A stretch of DNA of 35,718 bases. It comes from Nitrosomonas sp. (GTDB lineage Bacteria > Pseudomonadota > Gammaproteobacteria > Burkholderiales > Nitrosomonadaceae). Made by a program: the position numbers and the translations under genes. The notes under the pieces are model-generated. The model was given only the letters and a program-made list of their open reading frames with translations. It had not been told where the DNA came from and did not search any database. This document shows positions 24,519-32,494 of this stretch, piece by piece; the first letter of the stretch is position 1; each line of letters opens with the position of its first letter. The stretch covers positions 1-35,718 of the forward strand of contig JADZAR010000010.1 in assembly GCA_020852475.1 (NCBI GenBank), written 5' to 3'.

Positions 24519-25913
24519 TCAGGCATCCCCACCCAACGCCAGATAAAGATTAATCCGATTGCTCAGTAACTGCCGGATTACCGACAAATGCGCCGTCTGC
24601 GCATTCAAGGTACTGCGATAGCTATCCAGCAATGTAAGAATTTCAATGCTGCCGTTGCGGTAAGAATGTACCGCCAGCTTCTGGCTGGATTCAGTATATT
24701 CAACGGCTTTTTTCAATGCGGCCTCCTGCTGTCGCAGCCACTCTTCAGCAGCCAGCGCCTGCTCGACTTCGCGGAAGGCATTTAAAGCGGTATTCTTATA
24801 GTGATTCAAGGCTTCTTCCGCGCGCGCCTGATTGCGGAAGATTTCGCCCTCGATGCGCCAGCCGGTAAACAAAGGCTGCATTAATCCCGCAAACACATTC
24901 CAGGCCGCTGCTCTGGGATCAACCAGTTCGGTCAAATCTACGCTGCGGCTACCGCCCGCCGCAGTCAGGGTGATGCGCGGCAAGCGCAATTTCTGCGCGC
25001 TGACGGCACGCAAATCCGCCGCCTGCAGACGACTGAATGCCGCCGCCAGGTCCGGTCTTCGCTCCAGCAGCTCGGCAGGCAAACCGGCCGGTAGCGCAGC
25101 TGGCAGTGACGGCAACGCATCGGTAGCCAGATCCTCGCCGGACGGATATCGTCCCAGCAGAATCTCCAGGCGGCGCGCCAGCGCCTGTTCTCGATTGCGC
25201 ACCTCCTGCAATTGCGCTGCAGCCGTGGTCAAGTCATTCATCGCCAGACGCAAATCCAGCCCGCGCACCAGACCGCGCTGAAAGCGGCCGCGTACCAGTT
25301 CCGTGATAATTGTCCTGTCCCTGATCGATTGTTCGACAATCGCCGCCTGAAGCTTTGCTTCGATCAATTCAAAATAAATTTGCGCGACCCGCGCCGCCAG
25401 CGACAGCCGCGCACCATGAAAATCACTTTGACTGGCCTGCGCCTCTGTCAGTGATGCCTGATACTGGTCACGGATCCGTCCCCAGACATCCACTTCCCAG
25501 CTGACACCAAACAATGCTTCGAACGCACTGAATCGCGATGAACCGAAGCCGGCTTCGCGAACCTGCACCTGCTGATGATCCGCCATGAAAGAGAGTTGCG
25601 GCCAGCGCGGTGAACCATCTATACGGGCCTGCGCGATCACCGCCTCCACTCGCGCCGCAGCCGCTTTCAACTCATAGTTGTTCGCTAGGGCGGCATCGAC
25701 AAGCGCCACCAGTCTGCTGTCATCGAATATCGTTGTCCATCGAGATAGCACCGGTGTGGCCTGCCAGTCGTTATTTCCCCAGTGCAGTGGAACTGCATCA
25801 CCCGCATCCTGCGCATCGCGCTGAGGCAAAGCGCCGCATCCCGTCAGCATAATGAACAGCAGAATACCGCCATAATGCTTTAAATCCGCGCCGCGGCGCC
25901 TGATTCCGCTCAT
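24519..25913 (-). CDS. NodT/OprM-family outer-membrane efflux lipoprotein
   Basis: About 464 residues. The lipobox LTGC near residue 26 marks a lipoprotein. Two repeated outer-membrane efflux domains follow, with coiled-coil-like Ala/Gln-rich helices (ALANNYELKAAAARVEAVIAQA; RRPDLAAAFSRLQAADLRAV; FREVEQALAAEEWLRQQEAALKKAVEYTES). These proteins trimerise as channels across the outer membrane with RND or ABC pumps. In Pseudomonas, PvdR-PvdT-OpmQ secretes pyoverdine; no pump or adaptor partner is encoded in this window, so export of the siderophore is only inference. I choose ATG 25913; a GTG at 25925 in the same frame is possible, and neither has a good ribosome site. The strand is opposite to the exporter operon and convergent with it. 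Confidence 0.85.
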   Translation of the reverse strand: MSGIRRRGADLKHYGGILLFIMLTGCGALPQRDAQDAGDAVPLHWGNNDWQATPVLSRWTTIFDDSRLVALVDAALANNYELKAAAARVEAVIAQARIDGSPRWPQLSFMADHQQVQVREAGFGSSRFSAFEALFGVSWEVDVWGRIRDQYQASLTEAQASQSDFHGARLSLAARVAQIYFELIEAKLQAAIVEQSIRDRTIITELVRGRFQRGLVRGLDLRLAMNDLTTAAAQLQEVRNREQALARRLEILLGRYPSGEDLATDALPSLPAALPAGLPAELLERRPDLAAAFSRLQAADLRAVSAQKLRLPRITLTAAGGSRSVDLTELVDPRAAAWNVFAGLMQPLFTGWRIEGEIFRNQARAEEALNHYKNTALNAFREVEQALAAEEWLRQQEAALKKAVEYTESSQKLAVHSYRNGSIEILTLLDSYRSTLNAQTAHLSVIRQLLSNRINLYLALGGDA

Positions 25914-25925
25914 CCGGTTTAACAC

Positions 25926-26075
25926 AGTCAGTCACAATCCCATTGTGAATAAAAAAACATCCGCGAGCGCCCGCATGATTGCTTTGCGCAAGCACCCCGC
26001 TTTATCCATCCTGCCGCACATTTCAAATGTATGGCAGAAAATATTGAACGACAATCCAAACTGAGATTGCAATCC
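25926..26075. other. Intergenic spacer with short inverted repeat
   Basis: Between the second receptor and the efflux gene. It contains TCACAAT-CCC-ATTGTGA at 25932-25948, a perfect seven-base inverted repeat 7 bases before the GTG (19 before the ATG) of the efflux gene. It may be an operator or a leader hairpin. No gene is seen. Confidence 0.4.
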
Positions 26076-28310
26076 TTAGAATCTGAATTTTAATGTACCC
26101 AGAACTGTTCGCTCCAGTCCCGGATAAGCCCGCCAGCCGGGATCATTGTAGGACAGATAATTGTTATTGAATATATTGCTGGCATTCATGATAAATATCC
26201 ATGGCCCATAATCATAACGTAGCATGGCATCAAATAACGTGTACGATGCGGTTGTGCTGGTATTTTCAAGATCATTGAAAATCCTGCCCACGTAACGCAC
26301 GCCGCCGCCGATTCCAAACCCTTTCATCCAATCGGGAACCCCCAGATTGCCAAAAGAATAATCCAGCCATCCTGACGCCATCACATTAGGCACCTGAATC
26401 GGCATTTTTCCATCATCGATATCCGTACTTTTAGTCACAGTCACGCCGTGGTAGGTAAACGTTCCAATCATATTCAAACCGGGCAGCAGTTCAGCTCTTG
26501 CTTCCACCTCCACACCGCGCGACCCGACTTCTCCAGTCTGCCTGCTGCGGAATTGCGGATCGTTGGGATCAGGTGTCGGCACGTTTGTCTTGGTCAAATC
26601 AAAAAACGCGACGGAATACAAACTTCTGCCATTCAGCGGCTGGTATTTCACACCCACTTCAAACTGTTCGCCGCGCGTCGGTTTAAATGCCTTGTCGCTG
26701 GAATCGAATCCCGGTATCGGCAGAAATGACTGTGAATAGCTCGCATAAGGCGCGATACCATTGGAAAACAGATAGGTCAACCCGGCTCGCCCGGTAAATG
26801 CATCATCCTTGTTGAGCGTTCTCGAATCGGTCAAACGATCAGTATCCCGTGTATGAATCCTGTCATAGCGCCCGCTCAAAGTCAGAATCCAGTTTTCACC
26901 ATATCTGATCTGATCCTGTATATACCCACCCAGTTGATCAATTCTTTGTTTTGCATTCGAATCCAGCAAACTCGGTTTTGGAATGGGTATGCCATAGCGC
27001 GGATTAAATACGTCGATGCCAGGTGCATCGCCTGAAAAAAACCTGAGCGATGCATTGGTCACGTTCCAGTCAACACCTGCCAAAATCGTATGCTGTAACG
27101 GGCCGGTATTGATTTTGGCCTGAACATGCGAATCAAGCACGGTTTGCGTTAAACGTTCTTTTGTGGAAATGGCCGTGCGTTGCATCAGTGTGGGCAATTC
27201 AGTACTGAAATCCGCGCGAAACATGTCATTGAAATCACCGTCTTGCTGCATGTAGCGGAAATTCTGGCGCACGGTAAAAATTTCGTTGAAATGATGCTCG
27301 AGCTGATAACTGAAAGAAGACTGGTTAGTGGCGTATTTAACGAACTTCGAATCGGTCTGCACCACATTTGTCCGGCTGCCGTCAGGCGCGTTCAAATAAA
27401 ACGGTGAAGCTTCCGCCCGGTTGTTCAGAATCTCGCCCATCAGCGTTACCGTTGTATCAACTGTTGGACGCCAGATTACCGATGGTGCAATGTAAAATCG
27501 CCGCAGCCCGGCACGATCTCCGCCGGTATTCGGATATTTGACCTGCGTGTCGGAATCCAGTCCGAGCGTCACGAGACGGAACATCAAATTTCCATCCTTA
27601 CTGACAGCACCAAGATCGGCAGCGATACGTTTCCGATCGAAATTACCGTATTGAAATTCGATCTCGCGAATCGGAACGGGACTGGGACGCTTGGTCACGC
27701 GGTTAACAATCCCCCCGGCATCACCACGCCCGAATGTAACCGACGCGGGCCCCCGCAACACATCAATACGCTCCAGGCCATAAGTCTCGGTGATAAACGA
27801 GTTAAAATACAATCCCTGCCCGGCCATACTCAATCCATCGCGAAACAACGATGTGGTCAATCCCTGAAAACCGCGTAACAGCAGATATTCATAGCCTCGC
27901 CCTTCAAAACCCCACTGATCCACGACGACGCCAGGTACATACCGCAGCGCTTCGCTCATATCCTGCGCACCACGCGCGTCAAGCTCATTACGGGTAACAA
28001 CTGAGATTGATTGCGGCACCTCAATCAGTGGCGTATTGGTTTTCGTGCTCACGCTGCTCTTATTGGCTACGTATCCGCTGGTCGCGACACCCTTGACAAC
28101 CATCGATGGCAGCACCATAGTATTCGACAGATCAGCTATAGTTTGACCTGCCGCCGGACTTGCCGTAGTGGACTGATTTTCGGTCTCTCCGGATTTCCCT
28201 GTCTTCGGTGCGCTGATCTGCTGCGCTTGGACAGGAAGCACAAAAATCAACGTACCAAGACACAGTATTAATTTCTTTAAAATCGCTGTTTTCCTCTTAC
28301 TATCTCTCAT
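26076..28310 (-). CDS. TonB-dependent siderophore receptor 2
   Basis: 744 residues. Signal peptide ends near residue 30 (FVLPVQAQQ). A long linker leads to a TonB-box-like VLPSMVVKG, then the plug (PQSISVVTRNELDARGAQDMSEALRYVPGVVVDQWG; VLRGPASVTFGRGDAGGIVNRVTKRPSP) and the barrel, ending GTLKFRF. It lacks an STN signalling domain. It shares the overall pattern of receptor 1 but is clearly diverged, so it may take up the same compound in another form or a foreign siderophore. It starts at ATG 28310, with AGGA about 12 bases before. A Fur-like element lies about 90 bases upstream (28401-28439). Confidence 0.95.
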   Translation of the reverse strand: MRDSKRKTAILKKLILCLGTLIFVLPVQAQQISAPKTGKSGETENQSTTASPAAGQTIADLSNTMVLPSMVVKGVATSGYVANKSSVSTKTNTPLIEVPQSISVVTRNELDARGAQDMSEALRYVPGVVVDQWGFEGRGYEYLLLRGFQGLTTSLFRDGLSMAGQGLYFNSFITETYGLERIDVLRGPASVTFGRGDAGGIVNRVTKRPSPVPIREIEFQYGNFDRKRIAADLGAVSKDGNLMFRLVTLGLDSDTQVKYPNTGGDRAGLRRFYIAPSVIWRPTVDTTVTLMGEILNNRAEASPFYLNAPDGSRTNVVQTDSKFVKYATNQSSFSYQLEHHFNEIFTVRQNFRYMQQDGDFNDMFRADFSTELPTLMQRTAISTKERLTQTVLDSHVQAKINTGPLQHTILAGVDWNVTNASLRFFSGDAPGIDVFNPRYGIPIPKPSLLDSNAKQRIDQLGGYIQDQIRYGENWILTLSGRYDRIHTRDTDRLTDSRTLNKDDAFTGRAGLTYLFSNGIAPYASYSQSFLPIPGFDSSDKAFKPTRGEQFEVGVKYQPLNGRSLYSVAFFDLTKTNVPTPDPNDPQFRSRQTGEVGSRGVEVEARAELLPGLNMIGTFTYHGVTVTKSTDIDDGKMPIQVPNVMASGWLDYSFGNLGVPDWMKGFGIGGGVRYVGRIFNDLENTSTTASYTLFDAMLRYDYGPWIFIMNASNIFNNNYLSYNDPGWRAYPGLERTVLGTLKFRF

Positions 28311-28696
28311 AGTATTAAAATTCCTAAATTTTTCTTTTAATTGTCTTGGGCGAAGCGATTTATATATTGCTCACTGCATAAACTTGCACACCTCACTTAT
28401 AAATGTTAACGTTAATAATAACGCGAACGATTATCATTAAAGTATATAATAACCAATATAGAACCTATATGCAAAGATTATGCGTATAACTTAATGATTA
28501 TTAATAAATATAAAAGAAAAGCCTATTTTCTTTTACTCAATGGCTTCACCGAACGTTCATTAAGATGACATAAACCATCCGTAATATGCAGCTACATAGT
28601 TCAATACGAGGAAAAACTTTTGGCGAACACCAAAGTATTGTAACGACATTGAAGTTTGTCATAGGTGCTCGGCAATTTGATTGAAACAAACATGCA
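28311..28696. other. Divergent promoter region between receptor 2 and csgD-like gene
   Basis: 386 AT-rich bases between two genes facing away from each other. The Fur-like element (28401-28439) lies in it, nearer the receptor. No gene is seen. Promoters for both directions must lie here. Confidence 0.6.
28401..28439. promoter_or_regulatory. Fur-box-like element, shared 39-base form
   Basis: AAATGTTAACGTTAATAATAA is followed by CGCGAACGATTATCATTA. The right part resembles a Fur box; the left part is a TTAACGTTAA palindrome shared with 16171-16190 and, less exactly, 18543-18562. It is about 90 bases upstream of receptor 2 and about 260 bases upstream of the csgD-like gene. Confidence 0.55.
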
Positions 28697-29356
28697 ATGA
28701 ATACAAGAATACTTCCGCACAAAGTTATCCTGATCACCAAAAAAAGTGTTCAGGTGGATTTTCTTATCAAATTTCTCAGATCCAAAATGATCGCCTGCAT
28801 GCAGGCTGAAACGCTGACCATCGATGAATCCAGTCGTTATACCTCAACGCTGTTAATGATCGATTATCAGACAATTCGCCTGGAATGGATCGATGAATAT
28901 ATGAATACGCTCAACAGGAATTTACCGTCTCCGCCCATTTTTGGCTTATTTAACCTTGAGCCAAGATGCAGGAGTGAAAACCTGATCAGACTGACCAACT
29001 GGAAAAATTTCAGATTCTGTTTTCCCAACAATATCTCCGAAGAACAGCTATTGACAGGCATCTCGGCCGTTGCTCAAGGCGATTACTGGCTGCCGCGCGA
29101 ACTGTTGAACACTGTACTGAAAAAGTTCCACTACTCGAACGATACCGTTCCCAAACTGCAATCGACAAACCTGACAAAAAAAGAACAGGTGATTCTTAGT
29201 CTGATCTCAGAAGGCTATTCCAACACGCGAATAGCGGACAGCCAGTTTGTGACGGTACATACCGTGAAACGGCATGTTTACAATATCTTCAAAAAGATAA
29301 ATGTAAACAATCGGGTACAGGCTGTGCAGTGGCTCAACTCCATGCACCACAACTAG
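28697..29356 (+). CDS. csgD: CsgD-like LuxR-family regulator of curli
   Basis: 219 residues, near the E. coli CsgD length (216). The N-terminal half is a degenerate receiver-like domain. The C-terminal LuxR-type helix-turn-helix reads LTKKEQVILSLISEGYSNTRIADSQFVTVHTVKRHVYNIFKKINVNNRVQAVQW. It is the first gene of the plus-strand curli cluster and overlaps the possible extended frame of csgE by a few bases. As in enterobacteria it should activate curli structural genes. No strong ribosome site is seen before the ATG. The N-terminus lacks an obvious phospho-acceptor Asp, as in CsgD. Confidence 0.85.
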   Translation: MNTRILPHKVILITKKSVQVDFLIKFLRSKMIACMQAETLTIDESSRYTSTLLMIDYQTIRLEWIDEYMNTLNRNLPSPPIFGLFNLEPRCRSENLIRLTNWKNFRFCFPNNISEEQLLTGISAVAQGDYWLPRELLNTVLKKFHYSNDTVPKLQSTNLTKKEQVILSLISEGYSNTRIADSQFVTVHTVKRHVYNIFKKINVNNRVQAVQWLNSMHHN

Positions 29357-29385
29357 CGGAAGAAAATGGATCAGTACCCGTAGTC

Positions 29386-29901
29386 ATGCGCAACCGTTCC
29401 ATTTTTCCGCTACGGAAAAGCCTTTGCAATCACGCAACCCCGTCAGATTACCAGCGAATTGCCACGCCCCTCCTGGTTGCCGCGATGCTTTTTTGTATGA
29501 ATACGCCGGCATTGGCGCTGGATGACGGCGTCATAGAAAATAGCACGCCGGATTCGCAGGATCAGTTGCTGCAGGATATCGACGGCAGCATTGTTGTCGA
29601 TCACACCATTACCATGATCGCGCATGAATTCTATCAGCACTTCGTGAAATTCTGGCGCGATCAACCCGCGTCCGCGACGCATAATTTAGCGATTTATGAA
29701 CGGCCGACAGCAGCTTGGGGCAGTATTGTATGGATTGAACATGACAGTAAAGTTATTTTCCGGGCCAATCTGTTCAGCGCACGATCCAAAACAGAATCTG
29801 TCGCTGAAATGGCGGCGACCAGTATCAGTCAACAATTGGAACAAATCAGTTTGCAACAGTTATTGTTTGACGATCCCGACCTGACCAAAGAAGGTTATTA
29901 A
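29386..29901 (+). CDS. csgE: CsgE, curli secretion adaptor
   Basis: 171 residues from the ATG at 29386. An upstream GTG at 29329 extends the frame by 19 residues into the csgD end. A signal sequence (ATPLLVAAMLFCMNTPALAL) precedes the mature protein. The mature sequence SIVVDHTITMIAHEFYQHFVKFWRDQP...LAIYERPTAAWGSIVWIEHDSKVIFRANLF matches the CsgE core, including the basic and aromatic positions used to cap CsgG. CsgE is periplasmic and gates the CsgG pore, delivering curlin subunits. It is followed by csgF after a tandem-repeat spacer. The N-terminal part before the signal is unusually long (about 26 residues), so the true start is not certain. Confidence 0.88.
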   Translation: MRNRSIFPLRKSLCNHATPSDYQRIATPLLVAAMLFCMNTPALALDDGVIENSTPDSQDQLLQDIDGSIVVDHTITMIAHEFYQHFVKFWRDQPASATHNLAIYERPTAAWGSIVWIEHDSKVIFRANLFSARSKTESVAEMAATSISQQLEQISLQQLLFDDPDLTKEGY

Positions 29902-29933
29902 ACACAATAAACACAATAAACACAATAAACACA
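29902..29933 (+). repeat. Tandem repeat ACACAATAA x3.6 in csgE-csgF gap
   Basis: Three perfect nine-base copies and a partial fourth directly after the csgE stop codon, ending beside the AAGGA ribosome site of csgF. Repeat-number change would alter the csgE-csgF spacing without touching a reading frame. Confidence 0.85.
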
Positions 29934-29947
29934 AGGATAAAGACAAG

Positions 29948-30355
29948 ATGAGAAAGTCGTATTTTTTACTGATAATTTACATGATATATGCACCTTCGGT
30001 CCATGCAACCGAGCTGGTTTACACATTTGAGAATCCGTCATTTGGCGGCAATCCTTTGTATGGCGCCGCGCTGTTGAACAACGCGCAGGCGCAGAACGAC
30101 AAGGAAGATGCTTCAGCGAATCAGACACCACTGGAAAAATTCAATGAAACACTGCAAAGATCGATTTTGAATCGCCTGAGCTCGACAGTGGCAGGTCAGG
30201 TCATCGGAAATCAGGGAGAGCTTGTACCCGGAACCGTGGAAACAACCGACTTCATAATCAATATTGCCGATGCAGGCGGCGGCTTATTGACGATAACGAC
30301 CACCGACAAGGCTACGGGCAACAGCACCTCTTTTTCAATCGACAACAATTTTTAA
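29948..30355 (+). CDS. csgF: CsgF, curli nucleation/secretion accessory
   Basis: 135 residues, the family's length. Signal peptide MRKSYFLLIIYMIYAPSVHA. The mature N-terminus TELVYTFENPSFGGNPLYGAALLNNAQAQND is the conserved CsgF motif that inserts into the CsgG barrel. In curli assembly CsgF links the CsgG pore to the CsgB nucleator at the cell surface. AAGGA lies 11 bases upstream. The gene ends one base before csgG, so the two are translationally coupled. Confidence 0.93.
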   Translation: MRKSYFLLIIYMIYAPSVHATELVYTFENPSFGGNPLYGAALLNNAQAQNDKEDASANQTPLEKFNETLQRSILNRLSSTVAGQVIGNQGELVPGTVETTDFIINIADAGGGLLTITTTDKATGNSTSFSIDNNF

Positions 30356-30356
30356 G

Positions 30357-31280
30357 ATGGCGCTTTTCTTTTCAAGCAGACTGCTCCACACAGGCAGGCG
30401 CCTCGTATTGGCGTTTATTCTACCAACCATACTTTTAATCCACGGTTGCGCAACCAGTATCGTAACCACGCAAACGCCCGCACGTCTGACGCCTGCATCC
30501 GCGACTTACAAAGACCTCATCAGCCTGCCGAAATCAAAAGGCAAAATACGGATCTCCGTTTATGGCTTCCGCGATCAGACCGGTCAATTCAAGCCAACCC
30601 CTGCAAGCGCTTTTTCCACATCGGTAACACAGGGCGGCGCAAGCATGCTGGTTAAAGCGCTGCTGGATTCACAATGGTTCATACCGGTCGAACGCGAAGG
30701 TTTACAGAATCTGCTGACGGAACGAAAAATCATTCGTGCCGTGGAACAGCAGCGGACAGACAGTACCGAGGAATTGCCCACCTTGTTTCCTTCCAATGTT
30801 ATTCTGGAAGGCGGCATTATCAGTTACGACACGAATGTCAAAACAGGCGGCCTGGGTGCGCGTTATTTCGGCATAGGCGGCTCCGGCGAGTACCGGACGG
30901 ATCAGGTCACGGTCACGCTCAGGGCAGTGGATGTCAGAACAGGCAATATCTTCAGCAGCGTATCGACAACCAAAACCGTATTTTCCTATGCGCTTGAAGC
31001 CGGCGTATTCAAATTCCTGACATTCAACCGCTTGCTGGAAGCCGAAGGTGGATTCACCAGAAACGAACCCGCGCAGCTTTGTGTCAACGAAGCCATTGTA
31101 GCAGCGGTTATTCATCTGATTATTGACGGCATTGAGAATGGAAAATGGTTTCTGCAGAATCCCGAAGACTACCAGTCACCCATCATTCAATCCTATGTTC
31201 AGGAACGCAAGGAATTGCTCTCGCTGGAATCTCTGGCACCCAATAGAATACTTCGCGGCGACTCCCGGAGTGACTGGTAA
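30357..31280 (+). CDS. csgG: CsgG, curli outer-membrane secretion lipoprotein
   Basis: 307 residues (E. coli 277). Lipobox LIHGC near residue 31 after a hydrophobic signal segment. The body has the CsgG pattern: TPARLTPASATYKDLISLP, KIRISVYGFRDQTGQFKP, FSTSVTQGGASMLVKALLDSQWFIPVEREGLQNLLTERKII, GARYFGIGGSGEYRTDQV, and the late LEAEGGFTRNEP. CsgG forms a nonameric pore that lets unfolded curlins cross the outer membrane. The start follows the csgF stop by one base. Confidence 0.95.
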   Translation: MALFFSSRLLHTGRRLVLAFILPTILLIHGCATSIVTTQTPARLTPASATYKDLISLPKSKGKIRISVYGFRDQTGQFKPTPASAFSTSVTQGGASMLVKALLDSQWFIPVEREGLQNLLTERKIIRAVEQQRTDSTEELPTLFPSNVILEGGIISYDTNVKTGGLGARYFGIGGSGEYRTDQVTVTLRAVDVRTGNIFSSVSTTKTVFSYALEAGVFKFLTFNRLLEAEGGFTRNEPAQLCVNEAIVAAVIHLIIDGIENGKWFLQNPEDYQSPIIQSYVQERKELLSLESLAPNRILRGDSRSDW

Positions 31281-31785
31281 ACAATCGCGGCCCGCGAACA
31301 ATCAGGAATAGTCAGCGGCAGTTCTACAGAATGCCGCCGCTGGCATACTTTCTGGCTTCCCACCTGCGACGCAGTCCCCGCAGATGCGGCATGCAGCATA
31401 GAATTGCTATGTAAGAAGACATTTTTTGCGAGCAACAAAATGTTGTGACAGAATTTGAATTTGCCCTATTGCCATATTCCCTGTCTGTAGCAGACTAATA
31501 ACACACTTACCGGAATACGGCTTCTTTACTCCCCCTCACTTTGAATGGCTGCATGATGAAAAACGCATCGGTAAGGTTCCGGCATGCATACGAAGCAGGA
31601 TAACGCTTGATTCCGAACACTCGAAGCTATTTTCCCAAGTCATTCCACAGCAGATCATTTCTCATACTTTAGTATTATTTTTTGCAGACGCATTGTTGAA
31701 AAATTCATGCTTTCTGTCAATTTTCTCTGATGGTTTTGAATGTAAACATAAGCATGTTTTCAAAATTGGATAATGCAAAAAAATC
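31281..31785 (+). other. Intergenic leader between csgG and csgB-like genes
   Basis: About 500 bases with no gene seen. A hairpin at 31315-31337 may end the csgDEFG unit; further small stems follow (CATAG-AATTG-CTATG, CAACA-AAA-TGTTG). The rest, an AT-rich stretch, is a likely place for the promoter and CsgD-binding sites of the curlin genes. Confidence 0.5.
31315..31337 (+). terminator. Hairpin downstream of csgG
   Basis: GCGGCA-g-TTCT / AGAA-TGCCGC forms a ten-base-pair stem with one bulge, 34 bases past the csgG stop. A T run is only weak (TACTTT), so termination is a guess. Confidence 0.45.
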
Positions 31786-32289
31786 ATGCCGGATCTGACG
31801 AACCTGATAAGCCGACTGCTCACACCATGCGTCGCTCTGCAGCTTATATGCATGAGTATGGTGAGCGCGCAGACAGGTTACGATCTCGCAGCCTATTCCG
31901 ACCTTGAAGTCAGAATAGACCAGCATGGCCGCCATAACCACGCCGTGTCAGTACAACACGGCATGGAGCACATCGCAACAATAACCCAGGACGGCGCGCA
32001 TAACCGCCTGCAAAGCGATCAATCCGGTCAATCACATCAGAGTATTACGCATCAAACCGGTATGGATAACAGCATGGATATCGTGCAATCAGGTTATGGC
32101 AACCGGGCTTACGTGAATCAATCGGGAAGCGCCAATTTTGTTGACATACACCAGTCGGGTGATTTCGGCACCGCTGAAATCATTCAGAATGGAACGGGCA
32201 ATCAGGTCATGCTGGAGCAGTTAAATACGGGTTCATTCATCACCATTCACCAGCTCGGTAACGCTATTTTAACCGAGATATGGCAATGA
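31786..32289 (+). CDS. csgB: CsgB-like curlin nucleator
   Basis: 167 residues, similar to E. coli CsgB (151). Signal peptide ends near SAQ. Then five to six curlin repeats of about 22 residues, for example MEHIATITQDGAHNRLQSDQSG, QSHQSITHQTGMDNSMDIVQSG and DFGTAEIIQNGTGNQVMLEQLN, with the Q-x-G-x-N pattern of cross-beta strand-turn-strand units. Smaller size, histidine content, and position in front of the large curlin suggest the nucleator. No clear ribosome site precedes the ATG. Confidence 0.83.
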   Translation: MPDLTNLISRLLTPCVALQLICMSMVSAQTGYDLAAYSDLEVRIDQHGRHNHAVSVQHGMEHIATITQDGAHNRLQSDQSGQSHQSITHQTGMDNSMDIVQSGYGNRAYVNQSGSANFVDIHQSGDFGTAEIIQNGTGNQVMLEQLNTGSFITIHQLGNAILTEIWQ

Positions 32290-32494
32290 CATGCCCCCCC
32301 CCACCGCCCCACATTTCCGCTGCAATTATCATCAGTTAACTTAACTAAAAGGAACACCGAGCGCAACTAAACACAACAATGCTATTAAATTTTTAATAGC
32401 AGCATGTTAAGGCTATATCGATGATCATGAAATATGCCTGGCATACTGTCTATCGCTGCAATGAATTTCAAACACAACCCAAAGGAGTTTTAAA
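32290..32494 (+). other. csgB-csgA spacer with C9 tract and A/T hairpin
   Basis: A run of nine C (32294-32302) follows the csgB stop by four bases. A perfect ten-base inverted repeat TGCTATTAAA/TTTAATAGCA lies at 32380-32401. AAAGGAG precedes csgA. The hairpin could be a transcript-processing or attenuation site; nothing else is seen. Confidence 0.55.

Noticed and set aside
32294-32302. Run of nine C after csgB, possible phase-variation tract
   Set aside because: It lies outside any gene and promoter I can identify, so length change would not obviously switch anything.
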